Source: Siphonodentalium dalli (taxonomy: Eukaryota; Mollusca; Scaphopoda; Gadilida; Siphonodentaliidae). Taken from it: a stretch of 64,000 nt of DNA. Under the pieces are notes generated by a model that was not told the origin of the DNA, searched no databases, and saw only the letters and a list, made by a program, of their open reading frames with translations. The stretch covers positions 154,199,577 through 154,263,576 of the forward strand of contig CP136065.1 of assembly GCA_032622095.1 (NCBI GenBank), written 5' to 3'. Position 1 is the stretch's first letter; every line of letters begins with the position of its first letter. Positions 22,155 through 34,114 of the stretch are shown here, in pieces. The position numbers and the translations under genes were made by a program.

Positions 22155-22925
22155 GGTGTGACTGTCCCAATGGGACAAAGGATACCCCCCATGTTTTTAA
22201 AATACTAAGATGTTTCACATGACAGTAAACATTTAGTTAAAATAATAAAATAACAGTTCCCATTGCAGGTGCACAAACCTAACCGTAATCTTAAACCTAT
22301 TGACCGAAAAATGTAGGAATAAAAGCTATTATTATTTATGCATTTTGCAAAAATGTTCTAAGTCGAAAAAGGGGAATAACTCCACAAAAAAAGTCGGACA
22401 GACATCATAATCGCAGGTGCACAGGTTCTCATGGTACTAAATATCAGTGCCAAGATTAAAAAACATTGACCTAAAAATGTAGAAATAAAAGCTCGGACAA
22501 AATTAGGCATGTTGCAAAAAAATGTCTAAGTCAAAAAAGGGAAATAACTCCACCAAAAATTGCCGGACAGACGTCATAATCGCAGATGCTCAGGTTCCCA
22601 TGGTACTAAATGTCTGTGCCAAGTTAAAAAAAATTGACAGAAAAATGTAGGAATAAAAGCTCGGACAAAATTATACATGTTGCAAAAAATTTCTAAGTTG
22701 AAAAAGGGGGAATAACTCCAACAAAAAAAGTCCGACAGATGTCATAATCGCAGGTGCACAGGTTCCCATGGTGGTTGATGCCTGTGCCAAGTTTCACGGA
22801 AATTGATAAAAAAACAGCTGAGAAAAACTCCGGACAAATTTGTGTCCACGGACGGACGGACGACGGACGGACGGACGAGCTGACACAGTATACCCCCCCT
22901 AACTTCATTGCGGGGGGTATAATAA
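22155..22925 (+). repeat. Mollusc-like repeat with 168-bp internal tandem units
   Basis: CATAATCGCAGGTGCACAGG recurs at about 22402, 22571 and 22739, defining three to four units of about 168 bases. Each contains AAAATGTAGGAATAAAAGCTCGGACA and AAAAAGGGGAATAACTCC-like words. The tail is (GGACGGAC)n, then AGTATACCCCCC, a loop, GGGGGGTATAATAA. The superfamily is unclear to me. The tail matches the end of 14620-15075. Confidence 0.6.
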
Positions 22926-23100
22926 TTGAAATGATACTAAAAATAATAGCTGCAATTAATTTGTACCGTCTGCGCAGTTAATTTAATAAATAGATTTAAA
23001 CCCTTTCTGTGCCAGGGCCAATCTGTCAACCCTAAAATATCTAGTTGAAAAGCCAGGTTTATAGTTGCTCATTGGTCCATTGTGGTTTGATTCCATTTAA

Positions 23101-23352
23101 TCTATTATATTTTGGAACTTCTGTCTGTCTGTCTGTCTGTGTGTATGTATGTATGTGTGTTATAGACCGATCGAACTCAAATTTGGTAAGTAGGCCAACT
23201 TTGATCCCGGGCACAATATGGGCGGCTCCAATTTCATGTGTGACGATCACACATGAAATTGGAGCCGCCCATACTGTGACCGTGTCCTTGACCTTGATCT
23301 TGAACTTGCTCAAATAAGCTCATATAGGCATGTTTCTGGACACATCAGCTAG
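23101..23352 (+). mobile_element. Helitron, first of a head-to-tail pair
   Basis: TC follows an A (TCTATTATATTTTGGAACTT), a (CTGT)n run follows, and the end is CACATCAGCTAG. Compared with the next copy, the region carrying the terminal hairpin is deleted. It contains a perfect hairpin, GGGCGGCTCCAATTTCATGT plus GTGACGATCAC plus the complement (about 23220-23272). Confidence 0.65.
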
Positions 23353-23638
23353 TCTATTATATATTTTGGAACTTCTGTCTGTATGTATGTATGTGTGTTA
23401 TAGACTAGAAAACTGCTTGACCAATCCGACTCAAATTTGTTATGTAGGCCTACTTTGATCCCGGGAAAAATATGGGCAGGTCCAATTTCATGTGCGACCT
23501 TGTCCTTCGCCTTGCTCATATACGCTCATATAGGCATGTTACTGGACAGATCGAAAAAAAATAGGGTTTTTTTCAGGCGGAGGCGATCACAAAGAAATCC
23601 CTAAATAGCCTGGACGTCAAGTCGGGCACATCAGCTAG
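23353..23638 (+). mobile_element. Helitron, second of a head-to-tail pair
   Basis: It starts TCTATTATATATTTTGG directly after the CTAG of the preceding element. It ends GACGTCAAGTCGGGCACATC-AGCTAG before T. The short imperfect hairpin (GGACGTCAAGTC) precedes CTAG as in other Helitrons. Confidence 0.7.
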
Positions 23639-24002
23639 TTACTAATATTGACAGAAGTTTGTTGCTTATTTCAGCGATTAAATGTGTACCCTGACTACTT
23701 GCCCATTGAAAGAAGTAGCATTTATTATACTCATATTGCCGAAAATTCCAACAACACCAATCGTGCCATTTCGCAGAACACAACGTCTGAATTATGTACA
23801 ATTGTAAATATTTACTACTTAATATGGGACAAACCTTTCATCGATAAAAAAATTGCAATGATTTCACCAACGGAGTCATTTCTTATATCATGCATGTACC
23901 TGTATATTAGAATAACAGTGCCTTTTGGATATAAAGCTATGAAATTACTACTTTCAGTACTTTGAGGAAGTTTATTCTCTGGGGGGGAAGATGTCGTAGC
24001 AC

Positions 24003-24349
24003 ACCGGTATTAATAGTATAAATTGGAATGGTCTTATTATTCATCTGGAGCAGTTTTCAGGAAAAAGAAGCAGATGGCAGAAAATAAAATTGCAGAAGGA
24101 GTGCTATTTATAGGAGGGAAATACAGTAATGTCCTAAATAATCGACCCCTAAACCACAGAAGAATTATGGGATATTTTTCAGGATTTAGTCAGTGAGAGC
24201 TTACCAATGAATGGCAACAAGCCATATTTCCGACTAAATCCTGGCCATATACTTCAGGCATTACTGTATTCAGATAATAATTGTCATATGCTGAACTTAT
24301 TATATGAACATTTCCCAACTTGTCAATGACTATAGATAGAAAGGGTTAA
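24003..24349. mobile_element. CCCTTTCTATACTAA-type TTAA MITE with nested CAGT MITE
   Basis: The right end TATAGATAGAAAGGGTTAA is intact and the left end is eroded. A CAGT hairpin MITE (24124-24266) with TA on both sides sits inside, its own right arm shortened. Confidence 0.65.
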
Positions 24350-25904
24350 TAGTATTTTCAGTGACCGAAAGCAGGACTCTATACATATTTCATGGTTACA
24401 AGAGCACAGGTATGCAGATCAGCCACAAACAAAAAGATACTACATATATACTAACAGGGGCGTAGCGGTCATACAATTATGCGTACGGCCGAATAATATG
24501 GGCACAATTTACATATACTGTGAAGCATTATCCGAGCTGCAAAGCAGTAAGTGGGGGAGAACACAAGAGTGGGAGAGAACACAAGAGGAGGGAGTTCGGG
24601 GGCCTACCCTGAGGAAATCTTTTAATATTGCATTCAAAATGACGCGTTTTACTTGGTTTCCTGATATATATACATGCATATAGAAGTGGATACAAAAATG
24701 GAAATAAGTAATATTTACTGTAATAATGAGTTAATTAGATCAACTAAATCCTGACATCGGTGGTATTCTAGTAGATTATATACATGAGGGAGTGACAATC
24801 ACATAATTATATTCGCCGATGCAGCCATGTCACTGCAGGAAGTTGGTGAGGGGAGTGTGGTGAGTGGAGTGTGGAGTGCTAGCTGGTTGAAAAAAAATTC
24901 TATAGCCTTTACCTGATTGACTGAATTTGGCACATGATAGTAACATGCCTACGGTCGGCGATAAATGTATCGTAACAACTAAATTTACCAAAATCCATAC
25001 GTCAATACCACGTACACATTTGGCCCATACACTTTCCTGGCAGTGCTTAGCCATGGAGCATAACTTAGGAATAGGCCCATACAGCCCTATATAATATGGA
25101 AAGGAATTTGTGTTATGACTGAAAGGGCCATTGGTCGTGATGTTTATATATAACGCCAGATCTATACCATGCACATGCCTACACGTATACACGGAACATG
25201 ATGCAACTTATCATAATTACGTGTACTGATCAAACATTATGATCAATTCGTTGTTCCAATACTCGTAATAAGTTAATTGGGCATACTGATGGGAATGACA
25301 GGATTATTAACATTGGTCCTGTTAGAAGTATATTATTCACCTTTGCCAGCAAAATATTGGTACGGCCAAAACCCGGTCCAGCCGTACCCATAATTACGCC
25401 CTTGTATACTAATATATATAGCCCAGTCACATTCTATACTGCCAGTTAAAGATGTCTTCATTTCTAAATAAGAATTTGATACCCAGGTATGCAATCTCAT
25501 TTTAGTTGTATTTTATAGATTACAATGCATCCATACATGGGTGGGCACAGATGATCACATACTTGAAAGCACAATACGATGTCGGTGTCATGATGATATA
25601 GTAGTGATTATAAATGGCTGAGAAGGACGGTGACCTCACATACATGAATTTTTTTAGTACTAGTATATTGTTATGGAAAAGGTTGGCTTCAATGATTAAC
25701 TCAAATATTACTTGCCTGGATGCAAAGCTAGCAGTTTTATATTTTATATACAGATAAAAATCACATGTATATAGAAGAACATTATACAACCCACATCTTA
25801 ATCGAGACACTTATATCGAATGAGTTATGGATGGGGCATAGAAATATTTCATGAGAGTGAAAATATAACGCGCCATCCATAACGAATTCGAAAAACAATC
25901 TGAG
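24350..25904. other. No recognised feature
   Basis: Sequence of moderate AT content. ORFs of 120 (24830-25192, minus) and 96 residues (25520-25810, minus) show no recognisable motif. No terminal repeats are seen. Confidence 0.4.
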
Positions 25905-26101
25905 ATTATGATGCAAGTTGTGTTCTGTATTTATTCCACACCATGGATAAGTTCAATGGTGACATGTGCAGTGGCCTCCACTGATTCTGTAACCACCATA
26001 ATTGTGATTTAAGTCTGATGAAATTTTTGGGGCATATCATCAGAAGCGGATCGTTGGTATAAAAATTATGACATCATCGCTCTTGGAGACAACAATATAT
26101 A

Positions 26102-26255
26102 CAGTAATGCCCTAAATAATCGACTCCTTAACCACAGCAGAATTATGGGTAACTTTTCAGGATTTAGTCGGAAATATGGCTTGTTGCCATTCATCGGAAA
26201 GCTCTGTCCCATAATTATTCTGTGGTTAAGGAGTCAATTATTTAGGGCATTATTG
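26102..26255. mobile_element. CAGT hairpin MITE, right arm shortened
   Basis: CAGTAATGCCCTAAATAATC follows TA. The right end is TTTAGGGCATTATTG then TA, with one substitution in the terminal ACTG. Confidence 0.7.
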
Positions 26256-26323
26256 TATTCAATGGCTGTGACTCTGTTGAATACATATGCCTCACGCCAA
26301 CGGGTGTGGAATAAATTTTAATA

Positions 26324-26536
26324 CAGTGATGTCCTAAATAATCGACCCCTAAACCACAGCAGAATTATGGGAAATTTTTCAGAATTTAGTCGGAAATATG
26401 GCTTGTTGCCATTCATCGGAAAGCTCTCGCTGAGAGCTTTCCGCTGAATAGCAACAAGCCATATTTCCGACTACATCCTGAAAAATTTCCCATAATTCTG
26501 CTGTGGTTAAAGGGTCATATACTTCGGGCATTACTG
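26324..26536. mobile_element. CAGT hairpin MITE, complete
   Basis: This 213-base element has both arms nearly full length, meeting at GAAAGCTCTCGCTGAGAGCTTTC. TA lies on each side. It is the best copy for a consensus. Confidence 0.85.
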
Positions 26537-26539
26537 TAT

Positions 26540-28214
26540 TCCTTCTTCCTTCCTGCATACACAAAGCTTGAACTGAGCAATGTGCATTCAGTTCCCACAT
26601 CAACACTGAAGCTGATTACAAAAAGTCATATCATTCAATGACAGCTTTCTCTTGGAAACCTGTTACAGAAACACATAGCTAGAGTGGGTCAACGTGTGCA
26701 TATCTCCACTTCAAACGCAGCTCCCCATCCCGCAGCCATAGAAATTAAAGGCCAGTATTGATCTCATTACTCGGCAGGAAGCCGATATTCTCAACAGGTA
26801 AAGGATCACTGGTACATGCGTAACAGATGAAATGGAGAGATCCCATGCTGCGACATACGGGAGATGGAAAGACTGGACGTTAATAATTCATAAAGGCAGA
26901 GCGAACAACACGTCATGAGCATCATTCACATATTAGAGAGCGAACAGAATCTTTTAATAAAGTACCACATAATCTTCAAGCTTGGAAAGGAGGTACTCAT
27001 AAGTGAGCAGTCCACTTGTCCTCCAATCCCATTGTCCAATGGGTAAAAATATTGTGTAAACATTGATTTGTGAAGATGTATTGTGACAACGAATGGCATT
27101 ATAGGCCATATTGTTGAAGTTATTATCTGAACATTTCCATAGTGAAGATGCTAGAGCTATTCCAGGAACGACTTTCAACACAACCAACAACACAATAACA
27201 AACTTGTTTTGAAACTTTTGTCACATTCCAGAAATAAAAATAAGTTGATAAATACATAAAATACTTTATATACCGGCATATGCCTATTATACCGTATGCC
27301 TCAGACATTCTTATTGAAGTGACAGAAATTATAACCTAATTTGTGTATTCATAAACATATTGTCATCCCACATAACTGAAAAAAAACCAAGTTAATTCAT
27401 ACCTTTATATTTCCTCCTCTGTCCTGCTATGTCAATGAAAACAATTCCCCAGAATTTTCATAAACCAACAAATTAAAACAGTCTCACCTTAAGATTGCAG
27501 GAAAAATATGACAATTAATATGACCCCTCATTGTGAACCACAGGGCTATACATATTAAGCTGATCTTTTTTTCAGATATAATACTCGTTGCACATACAAA
27601 TAAGTGACAGTGTGGCTTATATTATCACGTATTAAAAGCACATAGGCCTATCATTATAAATGCCATTCCTGAATGAATTTAAACCTAGCTTATCCTCAAA
27701 TAACAATGTAATGCCTTTGTTATGATTACATTTGTATTCATACACCATGCTGTGCTGGTACATAACACACAACATAGTCACCTTTTCGTGCATACAATGG
27801 GTGGGCCCAAATACCCTGTATGAATACGAGCAAATATCTTGTGCAAGTTCACAGAATGGAAGGCACAATCATGAGTATTCAACGTTAACGGAGAGTATAA
27901 TACTCATGGGCGTGTTGAATTACAATAGCAAAATCAGTCATGTTAAATAAATAATGATGGCAATAGCAAGCAAGAGAGTTTCCATTTGTGAGTTCTTGCC
28001 AACTTGGGACAAATTTTCTTTAATAAAAAATAGGGTTGTAACAATTTTTTTTATGGATTTAATGCATCGCTATAAATATATGACATGTTATGTGTCTTGT
28101 ATTGTTTGAAGAACAATTAATGAATGTCGCCATGTGTAAAAGATCTATTCTTTCAAGGTCCCATCTTTTATAATAATATTTAGAGATGACGATTAATTCT
28201 TGAAGATGGCCATG
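26540..28214. other. No recognised feature
   Basis: I found neither long inverted repeats nor a coding motif here. ORFs of up to 79 residues are unassigned. Confidence 0.4.
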
Positions 28215-28215
28215 T

Positions 28216-28539
28216 GTAACCTCTTCGTTGCTAAATTACGTTATGTGCTGTTGACGTCATTGCCATTTTCCAGTGGGAAAATATAACGGGAATATCACAA
28301 GAAACATAAAACTGACTCAGTTGAATGGCTATTATCGTTCAGGATCGTGGAACATCATACCCTGTTTGAAACTTTGAGATACAGTTATTCCGATGCACCA
28401 ATCACCGAGTTCCAGTTATGAATAATGACCTACTGCTAGTGTGCTGAAGTAGGTCCGTAGCTACTATGGACCATATAGCACACGACATGCACTTTTACGT
28501 CCGTAATAGTTACAGACGTCATAGCAGCGAAGAGGTTAA
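28216..28539. mobile_element. TTAA MITE (CCTCTTCGCTGCTA type)
   Basis: The left end TAACCTCTTCGTTGCTAAA and the right end TAGCAGCGAAGAGGTTAA are inverted repeats. The left TTAA has changed to GTAA. The centre has a small palindrome GGTCCGTAGCTACTATGGACC. Confidence 0.7.
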
Positions 28540-29045
28540 AAGATCTGTTCTTCTTTCAAGGTTCCATGTTCTACACCTACGCCTTTAATATGCTAAGGAA
28601 AAGTAAAGAAATTACCAGCTAACCGGGTGAAAAGTTCACAGCAACAAAGGCAAACTACAGTTCATCCTAAAATAAAAAATAGCAATCATTTTGATTTATA
28701 ATAAAACTTAATAAACGTAAATTCAAACATTATAATTCAACTCATGAATAGAAATAATAGGAATTCTTACGACTCCCAAGTTCGAAGAAATCGATCACCA
28801 TTATGATCTTCCCAAATATTGATTCAGCGAAACAATTCACAATGGTTCGTCTCTTCAGAGTGTTTGCCTTCCCCAGTCTGGTTGTTGGATAAAATTCTAC
28901 CGATGCAGCTAGTATTACTGTTAAGAATGTGCATACATTCAAGACCATGACTCTAGACAATCTTTACCAGAGCACACCAGTTATACTTCCTTCAAGAAAT
29001 CAAGTGGAGATAAACCCTGTATGGAGTTGGTTGCTAGACAGGATT

Positions 29046-29410
29046 TAGATCATGCCATGAATCTCCACTATGGCTAAAGCCCGTAGAGATCATATTCCAC
29101 CAGTACAAAACCTTGGAACTTTTTAAGTTTTGACAGGGAACATAAAGTTGAAAAAATAACGAGGGTATTATATTTCTTAGTTATTATCTGTTTCTTCATA
29201 ATGTACTTCACTGATGGTGATGGTCCCAACTCGAAATTGCATGCTTTACTGTGACTTTTCTGAGCTGATATCGTAATAAACATTGAACTAATTACCCTGA
29301 AGAAATTCCATAATTGTAAGCGAGCAGAGCAAAATCGTTCACAAAGTCACTAAAGTCGTGAAATTTTGAGTTAGGTCCTTCACCTACAGTGTACATTATT
29401 AAAGGAATTA
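29046..29410. mobile_element. Fragment of a long-arm foldback element (TAGATCATG ends)
   Basis: It starts TAGATCATGCCATGAATC and follows the left arm and centre of the copy at 39221-39739 (GATCATATTCCACCAGTACA, GTTTTGACAGGGAAC, AATGTACTTCACTG). The final right arm is missing. Confidence 0.6.
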
Positions 29411-30688
29411 GTCTGTCAAAAAAAAATTATCGTCATAATACTAATAATATATGTCTAACAGACCCATTTCGCCAAGAAAATTCAAAATCGAGCAGATAGT
29501 ATTTTTATTATTTATATGATATTAAAAAAATCGCGGAAATATCCAAAAGTGTAAATCACGTGAGTGCGATCACATGACCACAATGCAGTCACATGACCGA
29601 TCATCTGCATTGACAGCAGGGTGGGTGGAGCTTGAAATAATTCTGACAATCGCGTAACGAGTTAATAAATTACGTATAAAATATTGCAGTCGGAGGTTAA
29701 TTAGCTAGGCCTTTACGATAAATAGCGATCACGGAATAAAACTGTTTGAATGTGCTGAATTATGAACTGGATTTGCTAGAATGTTGGATTATATAATGCA
29801 TAATGATGGCTAAAATGCACTTTGAGACGATAAAAGTTGTGTGAAATGAGATTAATTTATGCAGAAATGCAATGAGCGAGCGGAATTTTGTGCGAAACTA
29901 ATTTAACTGTTTCTGAAAGAATACAAGTTATGCCATATAGCTTCTTCTTCGTTGTATGGTACCAATTTCGGAAGCTAGTTCACATAATAGTGTCATCCCG
30001 TTGTGCGCTATAGGAGTACAATTAAACACAAATGGGGTGTGATTAAAAAGGTGGTGGTTATTATACTAGTATATGTATCATGATGGCTTATATTCGTCAT
30101 AATAATTAATGTTCATGTCTGTTTCTTCACACGAAACATATTGTGTGGAGAAGTGCACGACTGTGAACAACTTGATAAAATCCTTCTAGCCAAGTTCGAT
30201 AAGTGCGTAAACAAAATAATTCACTCGAACACACAACAGACTGTTGAAACTACAATAATTATTAATTAGGCTGCAGTTTGGCATAACAACATTTTTTTTA
30301 ATTGAAGGCTCACCTGCCATTGTTTTTCAGTTTGTGTTTGTTGTTCGTTTATTTTTTTCATTTTATTTTACGTTTTGATGCAGCTCTAATAAAGAGTGTC
30401 CATGTTTTCGTCGCGGTATAGACAATAAAGAGCGTTCTCAATTATGAATGTGCTCTATTTTGATATGTTATGGGTGATTTTATATGGTGTTGTGACATTT
30501 AAATATAAAGAGCGTCCATGCTTCCGTCTCCAAGAAGCGGTAGACAATAAAAAGCGTTCTAAATTACGCACTGTGTTGTCTTTTTGGAGGTACTTAGACA
30601 TCTTGGCATATGTGGAGATGACCGATACTCGGGATATTTATATTGAAAGTATAAAAAACAAAAAAAAACAACAAAAAAACGCCTAAAT
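29411..30688. other. Mostly unrecognised; a repeated AAAGAGCGT segment
   Basis: Two related stretches, around 30386-30440 and 30505-30560, share GTCCATG, TTCCGTC/TTTTCGTC and GACAATAAA-AGCGTTCT, which suggests an old duplication. The rest is AT-rich without assignable features. Confidence 0.35.
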
Positions 30689-31043
30689 CAGGGGCGCTGG
30701 ACGAGGGGGGGGGCAGAGGGGGCAGCTGACCCCCCTGCCCTTGAACAAGGGGGGGCGAGTGGGGGCAGGACTTGCCCTTTTTCTGGAGACAGAAAATGCT
30801 TTTTGTGTGTTTAATCTCGTGTTTTTATAGCAAAATGTGACTTTTTTGGTCCAAATACCACCAATTTCACAAGGAATATTAAACAGCCATAAAAACCGAC
30901 AAATACCATTAAAATAGGGATTTTTGCCACAATGAATTTATGGTTATTTTCCCGAGTTTGCGGAGAAAATGCCCTTTTTTGAGGAAAAGTGCCCTTTTTG
31001 TAGGGTCTGCCCCCCCTGCCCTTGGATGCTTCCAGCGCCCCTG
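30689..31043. mobile_element. hAT-type MITE, 355 bp, with 8-bp TSD
   Basis: The ends are CAGGGGCGCTGGA and its complement. GCCTAAAT is duplicated outside both ends (30681-30688 and 31044-31051). The interior has G-runs and CCCCCCTGCCCTTG repeated near both ends in mirror positions. No coding sequence is present. Confidence 0.8.
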
Positions 31044-31168
31044 GCCTAAATAGAGTTAACATTATTCAGCACAGTGTTTATATAACATTTGGGCGCTTCT
31101 TATGTATGACCAGGTGAATGGGATCCTCCGTCGTCCTTTCTATTCACTTTGGGGCATTTTAGAGTGCA

Positions 31169-31245
31169 AACAAGTTCGCGACTGACACTGATGAATAGTC
31201 ACTGAACAAGTTCGTGACTGACACTGATGAATAGTCACTGAGTGA
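31169..31245 (+). repeat. Tandem repeat, 36 bp x 2
   Basis: CAAGTTCGCGACTGACACTG and ATGAATAGTCACTGAA recur immediately as CAAGTTCGTGACTGACACTG, ATGAATAGTCACTGAG. Confidence 0.7.
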
Positions 31246-31761
31246 TTATAAATCACCGAGTGAATACGAGACAATCAAAGCACTATTTACTGCCATCTAT
31301 TCACCAAAGCAGACACGTGCCGGCATGTTATTAATGGCTACAAAAACAACCATTCTAGGCACTACTAATTACTTTATTCACATAGTTATTGTCTTCTATT
31401 CCAGATAAACGGCCAAAGCGGCCACACTATCTTTATTAATTAGATAACACATTGAATAGCGACGTAATCTATACACCACACGCGCACATACGACTCCGCA
31501 TTTTAGTATCGGCTGACTTACGATTACGTCATCGTAGTCAGCATAATAAACTCCGGCTCCGAATCTGTGTTTTTAATTTGCTCTCCCACAACTACGTCAC
31601 TCGTAGTTTAGTCACGTAAATCTCCGAATACCGGTGATGGTATTATTTATTTATTTTACGGGTTATTTATTATGCGATCGGAATGGGACTTGGATCATTT
31701 TAATCACAACAGGGAGGGCTTTCCGATTGCATTTTGTAGTTTCTAGACCGAATAAATCCTT

Positions 31762-31912
31762 TAAGGAACAGATAATAACTAAGAAATATATTCCCAGCAT
31801 TAGTTTTTCGACTTTATAAGGTTCCCTGTCAAAACTTCAAAAAGTTCCAAGGTTTTGTACTGAATATGATCTCTACGGGCATGAGTCAGAGCAGAGATTC
31901 ATGGGATGATCA
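31762..31912. mobile_element. Right-arm fragment of the TAGATCATG foldback element
   Basis: AAGGAACAGATAATAACTAA, GGTTCCCTGTCAAAACTTC and GATCTCTACGGGC match the right arm of 39221-39739. The left arm is not present here. Confidence 0.6.
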
Positions 31913-31971
31913 AGACAGGATTGCAAATGACTACAATGACTTGCAAGAAGCTTCTGGTAGAAAACTATCCT

Positions 31972-32167
31972 GCCTTTCATAACAGGAGCTGCGCTGGTGC
32001 AGCATTAAAGATCATGTACCTATGCATTCTCTTACATAAGAGAATGCACTGGCTTACAATGTCAAGGCAGATATTGTTAGGTCAATGGGAAACTCGCATA
32101 TATAAGAGAATGCATTGGCACAGGGTTTTCACAAAATTTCAGGAAGCTTCAGTCATTGAAGGGTTAA
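31972..32167. mobile_element. TTAA double-hairpin MITE, shortened
   Basis: It starts CTTTCATAACAGGAGCTGCG and ends TCAGTCATTGAAGGGTTAA. Both hairpins have lost most of their loops. It is in the same sense as 4811-5020. Confidence 0.65.
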
Positions 32168-32416
32168 TATACATAATGTATATAATATATCTACTATGGA
32201 ACCAGAGACGTGGTAACAGGGGGATTAGTTGGGGGGTGTCTCACCCCCATGCATGCCCACCCTGAACTTTGGTCTATATTTGGTCATATCGCAATGTAAG
32301 TTGTAAGTTTTATTGATAAATAAAATACTGCAATGTCAGATAGTTTCACTGAGAAATCATTCATATCCCCACTATTAAAGCACGTGACAAAATTGCCCAG
32401 ATATATGAATCAGGTA

Positions 32417-32523
32417 CAGTAATGCCCTAAATAATTCACTCCTTAACCACAGCAGAATTATGGGTAATTTTTCAGGATTTAGTCTGAAATATGGCTTCGA
32501 GTCAATTATTTAGGCCATTACTG
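32417..32523. mobile_element. CAGT hairpin MITE with deleted centre
   Basis: Both ends are present (CAGTAATGCCCTAAATAATT and TTATTTAGGCCATTACTG, with TA outside), but almost the whole right arm is missing. Confidence 0.7.
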
Positions 32524-32918
32524 TAACCCTTACTTTCATCTAGGGTGGATCAGAAATCTGCGTAAATCTGGAATCAAACCAGCTTTGCCTGAGCTATCGA
32601 CACCTTTAATAGGATATCCTAATGCATTATGCACCTCACCATGTGGGTCATAAAAGACCCCAAGCACAATATGGGTGTGGCTGTTGTCACACAAGTTGTT
32701 TAGTTAGATCCCAAGAGAACTTCCCTCTAAAGAAAAAACAGATATACGAACATTACTAATTCTGCAATTTGATCTCTCTGCATATCAATCATAAATATAT
32801 GATGCCAATGCAGATTCAATGATCTGCTTTATGAGTTCATCATACCCGTATTTGATATGGGTTTGTTGATTGCCATAGTGAAACACGCCCTATCAATAAC
32901 TCGTGGCCATAATGGATC

Positions 32919-33062
32919 CACCAGGCCCGGTTCTGTGGTTTTAGTGCTCCAGGTGAAAGTTCTGAGTAGCATTTCCATATGTGGAAGTCATGAATATTCA
33001 AAAGCTCCATAAATGGAAATGCTACTCCAAAAACTTTGACCTGCAGCACTAAACCACAGAAC
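32919..33062. repeat. Imperfect inverted repeat
   Basis: CCCGGTTCTGTGGTTTTAGTGC and AGTAGCATTTCCAT on the left pair with ATGGAAATGCTACTCC and GCACTAAACCACAGAACGGG on the right. A second copy of the right tip (GAAACCACGGAACGGGGCTG) follows immediately. No target duplication is evident. Confidence 0.6.
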
Positions 33063-33169
33063 GGGGCTGGATAAATCTCTGAAACCACGGAACGGGGCTG
33101 GATGAATCCAATACGGCTGTGATTTTAATAGTGATCTCGGTTATTGAGCATTTAATTCCTAGAGGGATA

Positions 33170-33302
33170 CAGTAAAGCCCAAAATAATCGACTCCTTAAC
33201 CACAGCAGAATTATGGGTAATTTTTCAGGATTTGGTTGGAAATATGGCTTGTTGCCATTCATCGGAAAGCTCTAACTGAGAGCTTTCCGATGAATGGCAA
33301 CC
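33170..33302. mobile_element. CAGT hairpin MITE, right arm truncated
   Basis: CAGTAAAGCCCAAAATAATC after TA leads through the centre (AAGCTCTAACTGAGAGCTT) to GATGAATGGCAACC, where the homology stops. Confidence 0.65.
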
Positions 33303-33738
33303 ATAAAATGGGGTAAATATGGATCTCTGCTGAAGGGAATTTCTAACTTTCATTTTGTGTCTATGGCTTTACGATTCCTTTTAGAATATGTCTTTTTTAT
33401 ATATGTTAATGGCTGTCCTCATTTGTCTATACTGAGGTGAATAGGGACCTGTAGGAACAGCATTTAACTTACACATAGGCCCAGATCTTAAAATTCTTAA
33501 AAATTTGCGAGAATCAATTTATAGAATTCTACAGCGATTCAGCTACTTTTACCAGAATCAAACTTAGAATCAAGATTCTGATTCCTGTCAGATTTTAAGC
33601 CATATGAGGCCTGATGTCCAGCTATATTCTACCCTGCATTTGGGGAAAATGGGGGCAAATACATGTAGTACCTATGTTTTAAGAAATGAATTTAAAGAAC
33701 CTTTAGGTTAACTAGAACAATGGAACCAAAAACATAGC

Positions 33739-33930
33739 TTAACCCTTTCTATACTAAATGGATTCTCTCACTCAGACAGACGAAATGACAATAATTTATA
33801 TTCATCAGTGGGAAATGTTTAGATAAGAAGTTCAACAAACGACCTATGTGAAACTTATTATCTGAACATTCCCTGAGGGAACTACTCGTGACTAACTCGT
33901 CAATGAGTATTTGGTATAGAAAGTGTTAGC
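33739..33930. mobile_element. CCCTTTCTATACTAA-type TTAA MITE
   Basis: The left end is TTAACCCTTTCTATACTAA. The right end GTATAGAAAGTGTTAG has lost the exact TTAA. An internal inverted repeat joins GATAAGAAGTTCAACAAACG and AACTTATTATCTGAAC. Confidence 0.65.
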
Positions 33931-34114
33931 TGGCTTACATGTATGTTTTTGGATTGGTCTGCAACAATAAAGATTTCACCACTCGAATATTTTGTGAAAA
34001 TACATGTAGCAATTGTGTTTTGAACAACCATACTGTAGGATGCAGTCTAAATTTGACTACAGACCCACACCACAGTTCACTTGTCAAGAATTTCTATTCT
34101 TATTTTCTGTCATC

